Positions 22,487 to 23,880 of a stretch of DNA of 23,880 nt are shown here, one piece after another (within the stretch, counting starts at the first letter, position 1; each line of letters begins with the position of its first letter). Below the pieces are notes generated by a model. It saw nothing but the letters and a program-made list of their open reading frames with translations. It ran no database searches and had not been told where the DNA came from. Position numbers and translations under genes: made by a program. Origin of the DNA: Prolixibacteraceae bacterium (lineage in GTDB: Bacteria; Bacteroidota; Bacteroidia; Bacteroidales; Prolixibacteraceae); the NCBI GenBank assembly GCA_007116765.1, contig SKHV01000464.1, forward strand, positions 1 to 23,880. Direction: 5' to 3'.

Positions 22487-23880
22487 ATAAGCTTTTAAAC
22501 GACTCATCGACATTAATGGCATAATCGCCAATGCGTTCACTCTGCGAAATAATATCGTTGTAAATAATACCCGCGTCGTACTTATAAACTCCATGTTCCA
22601 GATTATTCAAGTGTTCACTTTTAAGAATGTCACGGAAATTATTAATTTCTTTTTCCGTTTCGAGCGCCATACTAAGCGGAAGTTCTTCGTCGTGAGTAAG
22701 CATGGTAACCATCATATCAAGAGCTTCGCGCACCATGCTGAAAATAAGGGTTACATTGTTGTTGATTTGATCGGGATATTTGATTTTACCGTGACGCTTG
22801 CGCTCAATGGCATTAAAAATATTCAGACACGAATCGGCTATACTTTCGATGTCGTCAATCATTTTAAACAAAGCCCGCATTCTTTTGGAGCTAGATTCGC
22901 TTAAACGCCCCTCGCCCACTTTGGTAAGATATACTGCAATTTCTTTCTCCATCCTGTCGGCATAATCTTCGGCACTTAAAATGCTTTCCTTAAGCCTCAC
23001 GAACTCTTTTTCATCGGTAGTTTTATAAATTTTTTCCACGTTAATAAACATCTTGCGCACCTTTTCAGCAAACAAAACAGTTTCGCGTCGTGCCTGATAT
23101 AACGAAGCTTCGGGGGTAGATAATAATCCGGTTTTTATGTGAGTGAGCCTGAATCCTATATTGGTTTTTAATCCGGGATGCACTTTACGGTTAATAAAGC
23201 TTGCAATTTGTCGGGCAAAACCAATGAGAAACAGGGTGTTTAAAAAGTTAAATGTAGTATGAAAAAGTGCTAGTGCAAGAGGCACATCTTTACTGTTTAC
23301 AAATGGATTGCCCCCGCCCATATACATATAAATACGGGCAATAAACTCAAGAAATACGGGGAAAAGTAATATAGCCCAAACCACCCCAATCAGGTTGAAA
23401 AACAGGTGGGCAAACGCAGCACGTTTTGCAGTTACATTCGCAATTCGTGCAGCTCGGATTGCACCAATTGTAGTTCCGATATTTTCGCCCAAAACCATGG
23501 CTGCAGCGTTTTCGAAACCAATCCAGCCATTAAATACCAGCACCAGCGTGAGCACCAGCACAGCACTCGATGAGCGAATAAGAACAGTAACAACTGCTCC
23601 GGCAAGTAAAAACACAAGCGACGAAAGGTATCCGAATGAACTCAGGGTGTCGATAAAGCGTGATAATCCGGTATCGTAAACCTCGGGAACATGGTTTTTC
23701 AAAAAACCAACCGCAATAAACATTAACGAAAAACCCAGTAACATTTCGCCCCATATACGGGCATTTCGTCCGGGTGAAAAAAGCAATGGAATGCTAAGTC
23801 CAATTAGGGGAAGGGTAAAAATCGAGAAGTTCAATTCAAAACCAAGTATTGCAATAATCCAGGCAGTAAATGTGGTTCCA
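22479..23880 (-). CDS. Na/Pi cotransporter family protein with C-terminal PhoU-like domain (5' end outside window)
   Basis: A partial frame that enters from the right edge and is open to it; the first visible residues are GTTFTAWIIAILGFE. A TTG at 23834 could be mistaken for a start, but the frame and the conserved transporter sequence continue past it. The visible part has about six to seven membrane helices, including the second repeat of the NptA/SLC34 fold (VLIRSSSAVLVLTLVLV, GENIGTTIGAI), then a cytosolic helical PhoU-like region (roughly the last 200 residues, rich in EKVRKMF, RMEKEIA and ERIGDYA motifs). It should move phosphate with sodium, or regulate that process. The second-repeat motif is RSSSA where QSSSA is usual. 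It ends with an 8-nt overlap on the convergent S41 gene. Confidence 0.9.
   Translation of the reverse strand, partial: GTTFTAWIIAILGFELNFSIFTLPLIGLSIPLLFSPGRNARIWGEMLLGFSLMFIAVGFLKNHVPEVYDTGLSRFIDTLSSFGYLSSLVFLLAGAVVTVLIRSSSAVLVLTLVLVFNGWIGFENAAAMVLGENIGTTIGAIRAARIANVTAKRAAFAHLFFNLIGVVWAILLFPVFLEFIARIYMYMGGGNPFVNSKDVPLALALFHTTFNFLNTLFLIGFARQIASFINRKVHPGLKTNIGFRLTHIKTGLLSTPEASLYQARRETVLFAEKVRKMFINVEKIYKTTDEKEFVRLKESILSAEDYADRMEKEIAVYLTKVGEGRLSESSSKRMRALFKMIDDIESIADSCLNIFNAIERKRHGKIKYPDQINNNVTLIFSMVREALDMMVTMLTHDEELPLSMALETEKEINNFRDILKSEHLNNLEHGVYKYDAGIIYNDIISQSERIGDYAINVDESFKSLFT

Noticed and set aside
23832..23834. TTG as the start of the Na/Pi gene
   Set aside because: The frame stays open to the window edge, and the upstream residues GTTFTAW continue the conserved transporter sequence, so the gene is truncated by the window rather than starting here.

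Overview
The window looks like a piece of a Bacteroidota chromosome, probably from the Marinilabiliales/Bacteroidales side. It is AT-rich. Several intergenic regions carry the Bacteroidota-type -7 element TAnnTTTG rather than a sigma-70 -10 box. Genes mostly lack strong Shine-Dalgarno sequences, and family content is typical of the phylum (a DUF4783-like secreted protein, a SPOR lipoprotein, a CarboxypepD_reg-like protein, lipoprotein glycoside hydrolase and esterase, a Na/Pi-PhoU protein). The placement is inferred from these features; no database search was run.

Layout. 1-2.5 kb: tail of an unidentified gene, an AKR5-type aldo/keto reductase (+), a tRNA1(Val) A37 methyltransferase (-) and a SPOR lipoprotein (+). 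2.5-3.9 kb: a minus-strand pair, a DUF4783-like protein followed by a YihY/BrkB membrane protein. 4.1-10.9 kb: a tight four-gene plus-strand cluster, rlmH - large NtrY-like membrane histidine kinase - glutamine-synthetase-like ligase - threonine 3-dehydrogenase (gaps of 8, -4 and 13 nt), with a good promoter match just upstream. 11.1-15.4 kb: two minus-strand secreted hydrolases, a type-B carboxylesterase lipoprotein and a GH9 lipoprotein, separated by a strong intrinsic terminator. 15.4-15.9 kb: a 509-nt gene-free stretch holding a GC-rich, highly self-complementary element and the terminator of the next gene. 15.9-18.1 kb: cspA, then an SDR-VOC operon, all minus. 18.4-22.5 kb: an acyl-CoA synthetase, a small secreted CarboxypepD_reg protein and an S41 protease, all plus, each with its own promoter candidate or terminator. 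22.5 kb to the right edge: a Na/Pi cotransporter-PhoU protein (-), truncated by the window.

Most genes are housekeeping or ordinary accessory genes. Two places deserve a second look. One is the compact element at about 15638-15780: 59% G+C inside 23% G+C flank, with four perfect helices that nest into one branched fold. The other is the kinase/GS-like pair, which is translationally overlapped. The GS-like enzyme keeps the metal- and ATP-site residues but appears to have lost the ammonium-site Asp and the flap Glu of true glutamine synthetase, suggesting a ligase for a different amine. An 11-bp direct repeat with a two-turn (21 bp) period sits directly upstream of the SDR promoter and looks like an operator. 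No tRNA, rRNA, CRISPR array, integrase or transposase gene was seen.
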